Assembly (NCBI RefSeq): GCF_032118995.1 | Contig: NC_092654.1 | Span: forward strand, 2,542,001 to 2,606,000 | Reading direction: 5' to 3' | From: Asterias amurensis | Lineage: Eukaryota > Echinodermata > Asteroidea > Forcipulatida > Asteriidae | Length of the DNA: 64,000 nucleotides | Shown: positions 44,501 through 55,564 of the stretch, one piece after another | Position numbering within the stretch: position 1 is the stretch's first letter | Layout of the letters: the number at the start of each line of letters is the position of its first letter | The notes under the pieces: model-generated | What the model was told of the DNA's origin: nothing | Database searches by the model: none | What the model saw: only the letters and a program-made list of their open reading frames with translations | Program-made: the position numbers and the translations under genes

Positions 44501-44684
44501 ATGGCAAACTACCGTCTCATCCTCGAGGCCACCTGTCTCATTGTCCTCCTTATAAACACCGCCCTCTACGCTGAGGCTGCTGAAAAATACTGCGATGAGG
44601 ATTTCCACATGGCCGTCTACAGAACGTGTACAGAGCACAAGCGCAGTGGGAGATCCGCCTTCAGCTTGAACGATTTTTTCCGAA
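44501..44684 (+). CDS. RGP: RGP coding exon 1 (signal peptide, B chain, start of C peptide)
   Basis: 61 codons plus one base. ATG follows an acceptor-like CCCTCTCTAG|GTAAAA. The donor is A|GTGAGT at 44685. The frame runs on into the intron but loses all family features there. Confidence 0.93.
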
Positions 44685-45643
44685 GTGAGTTTTCTAACTT
44701 GATATTTTTGACCCCTGTGTGGGTCAGAGTTGACCCGGATTCCGGGTCCCAGGGGGGCCGGACTCATATTGGAATCAGGCTGACCCGGCTGGTTTAAAAA
44801 GTGTGACTTTAAGACAGATTCTGCGCCAGTTTGACACACTTTTGTGGATCATGATGAAACAAATTCAGGGTCATACTGACCCGAAATAGGTCAGTCCAAA
44901 GGGGACCCGAAATCCGGGTAAATTTTAACCCGGGAGTTGGCAGACTGCAGGAAGAGAAAGGTGAAGAACCACAATCTGGTTCCTTTTTGTGACTTTGCAT
45001 TCTCAGGAGAACCATCAAAAGGTTATTCTGGAACCAACTTTTAACCCGAAAATCCGGAGCGGATAAATGTCCACGCAAGAAGAATAATCTCTAATAGAAG
45101 TATACAATCTGAGAAGCGTGACTGCATTAACACTTTCCAGATTCAAATTTTAAGGCATAGGAACTAATGTATTTTTAACATAACTACATTTTTCTGAAAG
45201 TGCTGTATACTATCGAAAGCTGTTTTAGGCTTCTGTTGCCATTTATGTTAAGAATGATAAGCAAACGTTTCCCTTCCCTTTAAACCACCGAATGCTCAGA
45301 ACCATCACAACACATAAAGGGACTTGGTGTCTCCACAAACCTCATAGGATTATTACTGCAGTTGTACATTTTAAAGACTTTCATTCAAAGTTGTGCGGAA
45401 AACATTGTAAAGATTGCACTATAAGGATCGTGTTTTTCAATAAAGAGATTCATTTTTATTTATTTTCAAATATTTTCTTTCCAATTTCCTTTTTCAGGTA
45501 ACTCAAAACGGACCGCTGGATCTCCCCGACAAGACGACGACTTTTTCCTGACTATGCAGAAGAGACCTGAGACTTACGTTGGAATGGGATCCTACTGCTG
45601 TTTGGTGGGGTGCACACGTGACCAACTATCACAAGTCTGCTAA
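44501..45643 (+). CDS. RGP: Relaxin-like gonad-stimulating peptide precursor (starfish gonad-stimulating substance)
   Basis: Secreted heterodimeric neurohormone of the insulin/relaxin superfamily; in starfish RGP from the radial nerve makes ovarian follicle cells produce 1-methyladenine, which triggers oocyte maturation and spawning. Two coding exons join in phase 1 (44501-44684, 45498-45643) into 109 residues. Residues 1-27 are a hydrophobic signal peptide. B chain from E28: EKYCDEDFHMAVYRTC, with the family C-x11-C spacing. Lys-Arg at 47-48, 65-66 and 83-84 frame the C peptide. A chain 85-109: PETYVGMGSYCCLVGCTRDQ to the last Cys, with the CC-x3-C-x8-C signature. Six mature cysteines would give the usual three disulfides. 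The phase-1 intron in the C peptide is the superfamily position. The B chain differs little from the Patiria peptide I recall, while the A chain is of the forcipulate type. It lacks the vertebrate relaxin RxxxR motif. Confidence 0.95.
45498..45643 (+). CDS. RGP: RGP coding exon 2 (rest of C peptide, A chain, stop)
   Basis: The acceptor TTTTTCAG precedes GTAACTC. It completes Ser62 and codes 47 more residues, ending in Cys-TAA at 45641-45643. It is too short a frame to stand out without the splice. Confidence 0.93.
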
Positions 45644-46059
45644 AACTTAAAGAAATCCCCCATTACCACATTTTGAAACCCCTTGACAACGGAACACACC
45701 CAACACTCCAGTTCTATTAAAATAGCTTTTTCATGAACAAATTTAAGCATAGCCCAACCCCATGGTTGGAATCGCCCCAAAATAAGAAATGTTTGCAATT
45801 TCTATAGTCCTTGCTCTATGCTCTATGATATAAGCGACGTATAAGATGTGAATTTAGTTGACTATTTCATGGGTGGCTTTTTGTTAGAGATGCAATGAAG
45901 TACTTATCGACCCCTTCCCTAAGGCGTCACCCTTGCCCAGTGCCCTCAGTGCGTGTATACGAGGGGTATATTGCTCATCAACGAACCATATCTCTTGTTA
46001 AAAAGAAGGTTAAGAAGAAGACAGCTGTCAGAAACAGGAAGTAAGGAATTTGACTCTCA

Positions 46060-46065
46060 AATAAA
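46060..46065 (+). terminator. RGP: Candidate poly(A) signal for RGP
   Basis: CAAATAAATAATTACG contains AATAAA, about 420 bases after the stop codon and the first good hexamer downstream. Polyadenylation here would end the transcript near 46080. Confidence 0.4.
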
Positions 46066-46291
46066 TAATTACGAAAAAATATAATTACTTGCTTTAAACT
46101 ACTTTACCGACCAAAATGACCTCTGCATATCATAAGATATGGTAGGCCCATTTAAAAAAAAAACCAACACGCAACAAATAGTGTATGGCCTGTATGCATA
46201 GAGCTATGCCTATATGACGTTTTGACCCAAGCACAATCCATCCTTCCTCGGTCATTTAGCCTTCGGAAAAAGACTTTGTTATTTAGGGTAT

Positions 46292-46387
46292 TTTTTGTAA
46301 ATACTTTAGTTCAACTATAATTTAAAAACATGAAGTCGCTTTTTGTAAATACTTTAGTTCAACTATAATTTAAAAACATGAAGTCGC
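46292..46387. repeat. Perfect 48-bp tandem duplication
   Basis: Two adjacent copies, starting near 46292 and 46340, beginning TTTTTGTAAATACTTTAG and ending ATGAAGTCGC. The copies are identical as read. Confidence 0.9.
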
Positions 46388-46432
46388 TGACCACAATCTT
46401 TGATGTACAATGGAAAAGTGCACACAACTATC

Positions 46433-46500
46433 AGCCAATAATAGCCTTTCGCACGTGCACAATATAAAAGATGGCGGTCAAGGTCTACACTGCATTTTCT
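46433..46500 (+). promoter_or_regulatory. Promoter-like cluster: CCAAT, E-box, TATA
   Basis: CAGCCAATAATAG, then GCACGTGC, then ATATAAAAG and AAGATGGCGG within 70 bases. The order and spacing suit a pol II start near 46495. No coding exon downstream was recognised. Confidence 0.35.
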
Positions 46501-46674
46501 CATTGAATGCTCCCCCTATGTGAACAGTGGCGTTGTATACCAAACAGATCTGAGACCTTTGTTTTTAACCTGTACGAAAACGCTTTGCTGGAATGTGAGA
46601 TCGAGTGATAAGATGAGTGTTTAAATTGTGGGGACGAGTGCAATGACACGCCAGTGTTAAATGATTAGACTCTT

Positions 46675-46836
46675 TCCAAACCACGGCTTGGGCTTTAGGC
46701 TTCTGGCTTAGGCTTGGGCTTAGCACTTTCTCTCACACGTCTCCAAACAGACAGACGGGGCTCATCAAGCCAGAGCCCCAAGCCGCTTGGGACAGGGCTC
46801 CGGGAGCGGAAGCCAAAGCTGTGGTTTCGCAACTAT
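46675..46836. repeat. Foldback repeat of GAAGCC/GGCTTC words
   Basis: AACCACGGCTTGGGCTTTAG at the left and GAAGCCAAAGCTGTGGTTTC at the right. A relative lies at 63728-63892 (AACCACGGCTTCCGC ... GAAGCCGTGGATT). Confidence 0.6.
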
Positions 46837-48559
46837 CAGGGTCTATGTTGAGTGAAGATGGAGGTTCACTCAGACAGTTCTCCACTTTTAGGATTTTGGT
46901 ACAATCTTTTCATTTTATTTATTTATTAATTTCACAGGCAAAAACTCAAGCACAGACAATAAGAACAGTAAGAAAACAAAAACATGAACATACAATAAAA
47001 TTACCAAAAGAAAAAAGCACCCCTGAAGGATTTTAAAAGATAAAAAGATTATCTTAGTTTAAAGTTTAATCTTAAAACTTCCTGGTCAGAATTGATCCAC
47101 ATTCCGAGTCCAGTGCCTAGTGTCGGATGCCTGACCCATTTCTGGGTCAGTATGACCCAGAATATTAGTCTTAATTGCCTAGGAAAGGGTCAAGTATACA
47201 CTGAGTTAACATTCCAATTTTAAACCATGTTTCTTGGCCAACCTGACCTAGAAATGGGTCAGCCGCTTGGACCTGGAATCCGGGTCAATATTCTGACCCA
47301 GAAGATTTTACAGTGTACCATGTAACTGCAGGTATCAATAACTAAATTCATGCTGAACTATGACGTCTTTACTATTATTCCACTTTTGTTTCAATCTCAC
47401 ATCCCTGACCTGGATTAAGGATAATCTGAGATGTGTCTCTTGAATGAAAGGAATGATAGTGACAGGAGTGAATGTTTAGGAATCTTGTACAAAGTCTTCT
47501 GACCCAAGTTTGGTGGTACTTCTCGTATGAGTGTCAGATGCTTCTGGAAAAGTGTGATACAATAAGAACAAGCAGAATTCATTTGCCTAGTCAGAGAAGA
47601 TGGAGGTGAAAGGTTTCCACCAAACTGCTGCGGACGTTTGAGTGGGGCGGGGGGGGGGGCAAATTAACTCCATCGTCATACAGTAGTATAAGGGATGGAC
47701 GTATTTCGTAAATGTATATACTTGTCAACATCTGTGAACTATGACAGCACCATTATTAGAACGATTATTTATCTATAATATTTATTGATCAATGTTTTAA
47801 AACTAGATGTAGAACATTTACTCACTATGCAGAGTAGTAAATAGTAGGAACATAAGTTTTTAAGTTTGAGGAGTAAAAAATCTACAGTTATTTCAAAATT
47901 GCATTCCAAATCATGGTTTATGTTAACTTTAAAAACATATTGTGTTCAACAGAAAGTAGGCTGTAGCTTTGAAGAAACCAATAAAAGGAAAATAAATGAA
48001 CTTTTCATCGTAAATGCATCTGTTATTACTATAGACTGTGTGGCAGGACATGTTGTGCCCATTGATGGCGAACTGTGTACAAACCTCTTCTGAAAGCGCC
48101 CTCTTTTGATTCAACCCATTTCAGCTTTTTGGGACAGAAATACCCCCAGGGGACAAGATTTTCCTAGGGCAACTGCTGGGCAGTTATATGAATCTGAATC
48201 TTTCACACAGTGCCAACACATAGTTTGTATAGTTTATACATGTACAGTATACCCAAATAGCAGTGTGGAAATTGGAAATCTACATGTACTTCTGATTGTT
48301 ATCTCCACAGTGTAATCATTCACCAATGATTTCTACATTGACCCCTCTGTGTTTCAACAGGGACGACTCAAACAACCCCACAGTATCCGCAGGGTTTGCA
48401 CTTGGGTTGTGCATGTTTCAGGTACACATAGTAAACATCATTGAGGAACTTACACTTTCAAGAAAACTACTTTTTTTATCAAGGTGCAGAAATCCTGTTG
48501 ATTTCCTTGTATGTACACGTGGGTTGTACAGTTCATGTTGCAAAATTTTTTTAACCCGA

Positions 48560-49140
48560 ATAAGATGAGCGGCCAAAAAAGCACCTGTGACTGGTATCCT
48601 GCTAAATTTTGCTAAAACAGAAAAGTTGTTGATCAGTATTTTATGCTTCGCAGCTGTAGGAAATAGGTCCCAAGTTGGAGTCCAGATTAGACTTGAAGGG
48701 GTCCTTTGAGCTCTTGGTGCATGATCCATGCCCGAGTACTCCCAGTGTATAGTCCAACTCCTGACATCTGAAAAGCCAGAGTAATTGCTTCTGCTGAAAA
48801 TGAAACAAAGAATAATACCTTGATTAAAACCAGTAGGATTTGAAACTTTGTATGGTGGTGTTTGGGGTAAAACACGATGAGAAAATCTCTTTTGACGTGC
48901 CAGTTCTTAAACCAACCACCGGTTCTTTTCAGAACAAACACTACTCAAAAGAGATTTTCACATGGTGTTTCCGAAAACCTCGACTATAGTTTAAAACCAT
49001 CAAAATGGGTTGGACTTGAATAAGATTGGGTCTGGGGCTAAGGGGCCGATATCACAAAGAGACCAGAAACAGGTCTTAACTTAAGACTTGCCCTATCTCT
49101 TAGTATTGCCTAGGTCAGGAAGAGTTTTGTTAAATCGACC
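48560..49140. repeat. Composite repeat segment, copy 1
   Basis: In order: half of a GCTTAAGCA foldback, AGTCCAGATTAGACTTGA, GGTCCTTTGAGCTCTTGGTG, ACCAACCACCGGTTCTTTTC and an AGTTAGGAC-type foldback. The same parts in the same order occur at 55565-56455. Confidence 0.6.
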
Positions 49141-50027
49141 AGGTCCCAGGAGGCCTGACCCCTTAGTGGTTAAAAAGTGTGATTTTAATTTGGAATTCTG
49201 TTTCAGCCTTTGAACCATTTCTAGGTCATACTAACCCACAAATGGTTCAGGTCCCATGGATCTAATTCAGATCAATATTCTGACCAGGAAGTTTTTCGAG
49301 TGTGAAGTCTAGAGAGTAAAGCTCACACTGGAGCTGATTTTGTAGGATTTAAAAACAAGCTCTCTACACCAACTCGGGAAAAAAATCAAGAATTTTTAAA
49401 ATTGCTTTCGTTGCTTGATGGAAAACATGCCACTTAGAAATAAAAAAAAACCAAATCATCAGAACAAATCACGAGCCCACACTTAAATTGTGAGGATGTT
49501 GTGTTCCTTTGTTGTTCTTCTTGAATTGCCGATGAGCTTGTACCATGAAAGATTTGAAGCCAAATCTTGAAACTTTTATGTTGTTTAAAGGCTTACCGGA
49601 GTCGAGGTCCACTGAGGTAGATCTCAAGCTGGTCTGGTAGCCCGCTGTCTTGATGCATCTTGAATTGCTAGTCTCGATGCATCACGAACTGCTAGTAAAA
49701 AACAAAGTTTGTTAATAAAATTTATTCAGTGTCAAATTGTAAATGCAGCTTGTTCTGTTTCAAGAAGATGATGCGTCAGAATCGCTTTGTATAAGAGTTG
49801 GAGTTTTGATTTCGGGCTTTTCGATTCTGACTTTTTGATGCAAACGTTCTCATTTTGTATCTTTCAACTGTAACAAATTGTTCCTTCGATCCTCATTCAT
49901 AATTTAGTCATGTCTTACTTGACTGGGTGATTTCTTCAATTTTGACACTAGGGAGTAAACATATGCTAGGTAGAAGTAGGTTGCCCCTTGCAGTCATATG
50001 CCTTCTGAAGTAATAGTATGACCCCTC

Positions 50028-50045
50028 CCCCCCCCCCCCCCCCCA
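50028..50045. repeat. Poly-C tract
   Basis: A run of about 16-18 C after CCCCTCCCC. Similar C or G runs occur at 17451, 37529, 47649, 53380, 53456, 53637, 56137, 59969 and 60164. Confidence 0.8.
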
Positions 50046-50605
50046 CCACTGACATTGACAAACCCATTTCCCAACGCCTCCGAACTTGGATATTGAGCAA
50101 TGCCCCCCTGTTGATCTTGAAGAAAATTTCTTGGCTTTATTTGGAAAAAAATAAAGAAGTCTGATGAGCCCATGCCAACCCACTCACATTAAATGAAATT
50201 TATTTTTATTAAATAGAAATACTTTTTAATAAAAGTTAATTTTTTTAGCTTCTTTCTTTTTCATCATGAACTAAAATACAAATGCGCATGAAAAAATGAA
50301 TGAAGTTGAGAACAAGACAAGTGCATGACAAGTTCAATTAGAGAGTCTGTCTTACTCTTCTTATTAATACTAATTATAGACAGAGTAACAGAAAGTTTTT
50401 TTCACAACTTGAACTAGAACTAATTTACTTACTGTTCACACTCACACGTAGTAGTATTGTAATAAAATTATGCGTAGCTCTCCACCGAGACTGGTGTTCA
50501 TGATATATCGCCACTCGCCAGCATGTCATAATTATTTGTTGATGCAAAATTAATCAACAGTGTTTTGAAAAGAAGATGGACAACTCAAGCAACTATGCAT
50601 TTTTA

Positions 50606-50736
50606 GTTAACGGTCCCCGTAAGTAGCGCTCTCATTGGTCAGAAGTGTCTTAGTTTAGTTAACGGTCTCCTTGTATAGCGCCCTCCTACAAATAAGACAG
50701 TTTAGTTTAGTTAACGGTCTCCTTATATAGCGCCCT
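50606..50736. repeat. Three copies of TTAACGGTCTCC...GCGCCCTC end motif
   Basis: At 50606, 50655 and 50706 the motif TTAACGGTCTCCTTATATAG plus CGCCCTC occurs, the first copy diverged. Its reverse complement recurs five times at 51068-52556. TTAA at the outer edge recalls piggyBac/Kolobok target duplications. Confidence 0.65.
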
Positions 50737-50829
50737 CAATACATCAGGGAGTGCGTGTGCGTAGTAACGGATAAAAGACTGAAACTAGTTTAATATTTAT
50801 AATTGCACATGCGCACATCAGAACAGCCT

Positions 50830-51146
50830 CACTCACATGCAGCACGTGAAAGCACGTGCCAAGCTGACGTGCCTACACACTTTGACCAATCATAACACAG
50901 ATGGAACGCTAGCGTCACTGTACGTTATCCAATGAAATCATTGCGTCCTCATTGGGCTTGTAGACTATAGACCAGTGTATCTTATCCATAGAGTTATATG
51001 ATCTTATCATTGCGGTTACCAGTTAAAGATGGGGGACCAGCCTAGGCTGACCTTCTCCTCCGTTGGGGGCGGTATATAAGGAGACCGTTAACTATACTAA
51101 ACAACCGAAGTCGTTGGAGGGCGCTATATAAGGAGACCGTTAAAAA
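50830..51146 (+). repeat. Promoter-like tandem unit, partial first copy
   Basis: Contains GACCAATCATAACACAGATG, CCAATGAAATCATTG and GCGGTATATAAGGAGACCG, then a second GGGCGCTATATAAGGAGACC. It corresponds to the 3' half of the units that follow. Confidence 0.6.
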
Positions 51147-51862
51147 AATAAGGTACTTCAATTCTGACCATTACTTTATGGATAAAAAATAAACAGTTGC
51201 CGAGTTATCCAACAACTTAACTCTCCGTGGTCCCGTGTAGTGTGATGTCTAGTGACGAGGGAGGCTCGCCAGGAGCCCAGTGCGTGGGTAAAGTGTTTAG
51301 AAATTGGAAGAGGTGGGCATTACGTTTACATGGAATTTACTGATTCGGTGTCGAAGTTTTATTTATCCGTGTCTGTAGCAGTATAAACTGGTGATGGATG
51401 GAAATCTTATCGGTAAGTTCTTTGTCAGTGACAGCAGACAATTAATATACTTTTAAGCAAGAATATTGGGCAGCTAGCTTCTTGCGCGTTCACCACACAT
51501 CATTAATTTACAATATCAGTAAAACAACATTACATTGTCAAATAATAATAATAGTATACAATAGATGCACACTTTGAATCACAAGCATGCCACAGCAGAG
51601 AGCAGACGACCGACCGATAGTGTGTCATTAAAAGTGCTAGCAAACTACGTCACCTCGGACCAATCACAACACATGGAAAGCTTACGTCACCGCACGTAGA
51701 CCAGTGCGTGTCGTTATCCTTGCGGATACCCAGCTACAGATAGGGGACTAGCCTAGGCTGACCTTCTCCTCCGGTGGGGGCGCTATATAAGAAGACCGTT
51801 AACTAAACTAAAAATCCGAAGTTGTCGGAGGGCGCTATCTAAGGAGACCGTTAATTAAACTC
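51147..51862 (+). repeat. Promoter-like tandem unit, copy 2 (first-exon-like part plus CRE/CCAAT/TATA)
   Basis: The unit starts with a leader-like stretch (GTTGCCGAGTTATCC ... CTCTCCGTGGTCCCGTG) and ends its exon-like part in the donor ATCG|GTAAGTTC at 51412. It then carries TACGTCAC, CCAATCA, TTACGTCACC and two TATATAAG/TATCTAAG ends. About 700 bases are shared with the next unit at moderate identity, so the duplication is not young. Confidence 0.6.
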
Positions 51863-52560
51863 GAGACACTTCTGACCAATGCTATGGAGAATTACAGTTG
51901 CCGAGTTATCAAATAGATAACTCTCCATGGTCCCGTGCAACGATGTTTTTGACGAGGCCCATCAGGAGATCATACAGTGCGTGGATGTGGATTTAATATT
52001 ATCCTGCTTAGGAATTTGGAGAAGAGATGGGCGTGTACTCGACTGATTGTTTATGCGTGTCTGAACCCTTGGTGTTACTGTTGGAAACCTTGTCGGTAAG
52101 TTCGTCGTCAGTAGACAAAATAATATGCTTAAGTATTTCCGGATAAACAAGAAAATAGGCGGCCTTTGGCATAGCTTTTTGCGCGTTCACCACAATTAAT
52201 TAATTAGAGTATGTAAGCACCTGTTCACACAATGTACACACACTATGTAGTCGTTAAAACAATATCATTGTCAACTACAATACAATAATATTATGCACAC
52301 TACTCTGCTTGCATCACACTTGCCGCGCAAACAGAGAGCAGACGACCGAAAGTGTGTAAAAAGTTGCTTGCAAACTACGTCACCTCGGACCAATCACAGC
52401 ACATAATGGAAAGCTTACGTCACCGAACGTTATCCAATGAAATCATTGCTACTAGAGCAGTGCCTGTCTTTATGATTGCGGATACCAGTTAAAGAAAGGG
52501 TACCGGTCTAGGCTGACCTCCTCACCCGTTAGAGGGCGCTATATAATGAGACCGTTAACA
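51863..52560 (+). repeat. Promoter-like tandem unit, copy 3
   Basis: Same order as copy 2: GTTGCCGAGTTATCAAAT ... TCTCCATGGTCCCGTG, donor GTCG|GTAAGTTC at 52089, then TACGTCACCTCGGACCAATC, TTACGTCACCG, CCAATGAAATCATTG and GGGCGCTATATAATGAGACC. Conservation of the donor between copies is notable. Confidence 0.6.
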
Positions 52561-55560
52561 AACCGATGGCTGTGAAGTTAGGAGAGCACTGACAGTGTGA
52601 TGAACTAAAAAACGGGCAGAATGTCGGTATGGGAGAAAACACAATTTCTGGGTGTTTTTCTAGAATAGCCAACATTTGTATGAAATTTCGCCGAGATGGC
52701 ATGTTTTCCATCAAGCAATAATACAAATCTTCAAAGCCATTGATTTTGTTATTCAAGTTGATGTTGACAGCCTGTTTTTAAATCCTCAAAAAATGAGGCC
52801 TGCTGACAGTGTAATCTTCATCCTCTGAACTTTGGTTTTTGCCACTCCCAAAACTTTCTGGTCAAAAAATTGAAATGAAATCTGAGATTTAATGGTCTGA
52901 TTATTATAAAATATTTGATTGGTTTTCAAGAGGCTGTGAGATTTTTGTTTTGGGAATTATTCAAGTAGTTTTTAATAACATTAGCATTGATTGCTAACTG
53001 GAGTTCACTTATCGCCCTTTTTGATCCTTATGCTCATAACTACCCACATGAAGGACAGACCTGTGACAATGTCGTAGAGCTGCTTTAGCAGAAATTATTC
53101 TGCTAAGCAAAAAAATAACGAGATACTAGTCGCAAATGATACACGTGTATTGGCATTTGGCCGTGCTTGGAAGGCTATTGTCTGCGCTAATTTATAAAAA
53201 TAGTTTATAAATGGAAATAGGCTCGTAAAAAGTGTCCTGTGACCACCTTTCAACTAACACGACTGCTTTATTTTGTGGTATTTTCGAACAATCTGAATTG
53301 CAATTAAAAGCACCATTCCGACTAGTGGCATTACCAGGACTTTTAGAGGGTGACAGTTTTGTCAGTGTGGGGTGGGGTGGGGGGGGGGACAGAGGTTACT
53401 TTGTTTAAACCTGTTTTTCTGTGATTTCAATCCATTTTCTTTCCGGGGGTGGGGAAGGGGGGGGGGTGACAAGATTTTTGTCCCAAAATGGGAGAACTGT
53501 ACAAATTTCTTCTTAGCGCACTCTTTTAAATCATCCTCTTCTATGTTATTTCCCAGGAGTGGGGGCAGAATCTCAGACGGACAGAATTCCCTGGGACACT
53601 GGCACTGCAAAACTTGAAGGGCATGTGCCTTCATACCCCCCCCCCCCATACATACACGCAGGCAGAGCAACCCCTTATATAAATACACAACCTGGGAAGG
53701 GTTATCGCAATAATGCTTCTCATATTCATATTTTGGAGTATAAAATCTAATATCTTTCCACGCAACCACATTTCTTTGAATCAAGATGTTTCTCAACATG
53801 CTTTACACTACATGATGTAGGCTTCTTCTCACCAAAGTTTTTATTGCCATTAAATCTAAGAGTGATTACCAAAGGTTCCTTCCCTTTAAATCCAAGGTGC
53901 ATATTTTTAATTGAAAGCAATTGAAGTAACCGTTTCGACAAAACTACAACTGGCGAAAAATTGTTTTCACATTTTTTAATATTACATATTACATCAATAT
54001 TACAGGTACTTGATTTCAAGGACAAAAGGGGCCTTATATAGTGACGTTCTGCCCAAGCACACTTATTTTTGGGTTGGGATCATTGGGATGGATGTCATTT
54101 TGACTACAAGTTGTCAGAATTTGTGCTAATAGAGAATACAATTTTGTAAATATTACTTTCTTTTTGCAAGTGTCTTTATATGTGATTTGTTGACTGCAAA
54201 GTGGGGCAAACCTGTTAACAGTTACAAGAAATTGTGAAAGTTTTTGACTAGTTGTGTTAAATTGTATTTTTGGTGCTGGTGTCAAAGGTTTTGGGGAGTT
54301 TGGACACTGGATGCTTTCTGAAATGGCACTGGCACAAAAGCTGTTCTGCTCTCAACAATAGTAAAACTCTTTACTTGTTGAAATTACATATTGAAGAAAA
54401 CTACTTTCATCAAACTGCAGAATTCCTGCAAGTCCCTTGTACACATTGTGGCAGCACTTCTCATTTTAAAATGAGTGACCAGACTAAAAATCTAAAGTAA
54501 AACATTGCTCAATATCAAAACAAAATTTAGCTTGTAAATATTTAATGTTTAATTACTTTTAAATACTTGTTTAATATACAACTAAAATACAACTCAACTT
54601 GAAGGTTTTATACAGGATTGGAAAAGCTGAAAAGTAGCCACAGAATGTTAAAGGTTTGTGTGCCTTGTAAATATTTAATGTTTAATTACTTTTAAATACT
54701 CGTTTAATATACAACTAAAATACAACTCAACTGAAAGGTTTTATACAGGATTGGAAAAGCTGAAAAGTAGCCACAGAATGTTAAAGGTTTGTGTGCCTAG
54801 TGGACAAACAAACCTGTAAATATTGGTCTGAATCCATTGTGTGAGTCAGAAGAAATTAGTGAAAATCATGTACAATTTTCAGCATGTACATCCTTTTCAT
54901 GTTTTCAGATATACTTCTCTTGAATATTAATCCCTATTAATCCTACAACCCTGTATAATACCTTTAAATATTTAGAACAACCTTGGCTGTCAAAAGGCCA
55001 GGTATATTCAATTGTATCAGAGTCTACAGACTTGGTTTTCCATATTTGTCATCACTATCACAGGAGTACGTGGAGTAGAACAAGGAGGAACTCAAATACA
55101 TTTCAAATAATGACTGTAAATGCAGTGGAAAATGCAGAGACATTTCTTATGTTTAATAAGTACTATATACAAACAACTAGTTTATTCTGCAAGTACCAAT
55201 TTTCGAGCACCAAATCAAAAGTACCAATGCCCAAGTTCTACTTCACAAGTTCTTAGTCTGTAAGTAATTAGTCTGTTATAACCTTGATAGTGTTGACAAT
55301 TTAGGACAACCTATTGACCAAAGCGGTTGTTCTAAAACTTTAGATTGAAATTCACTTTAATTGAAACTAGAGACAAATGCAAATATGATTTTGTCCCTAC
55401 TTCAAATCAAAAAGAGTCAGTTTCAGTTTAAAACTTTCAGAGATTTTGATGAATTGTGTAAAGACTCTCGTAGAAATGCCAAAATGGCGGTCGATTTCCC
55501 AATTAGCAGTCCAATCCTTGGCCCAGGCACCTTTGTTGTCCAGTTCACGATGTCAAGATT
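52561..55560. other. Intergenic, no gene recognised
   Basis: Holds a partial GCTTAAGCA foldback (53070-53175), a G-rich and C-rich patch (53370-53650) that creates long spurious frames, and AT-rich unique sequence. A 133-bp tandem duplication is listed separately. Confidence 0.5.
54531..54796. repeat. 133-bp tandem duplication
   Basis: Two adjacent copies, 54531-54663 and 54664-54796, each opening CTTGTAAATATTTAATGTTT and differing at only a few bases. Confidence 0.9.
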
Positions 55561-55564
55561 TGTC

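Noticed and set aside
44685-44800. Continuation of the RGP frame past residue 61
   Set aside because: This is intron: it follows a consensus donor, enters a dispersed GGGTCA repeat and loses the A chain, which the downstream exon supplies.
48361-48421. Splice-bounded plus-strand segment reading DDSNNPTVSAGFALGLCMFQ
   Set aside because: All three frames are open in so short a stretch, and no partner exon was found. Left as chance without transcript data.
53362-53799. 145-codon minus-strand frame and its plus-strand partners
   Set aside because: Created by poly-G/poly-C runs that lack stops. The residues are Pro/Gly/His runs.
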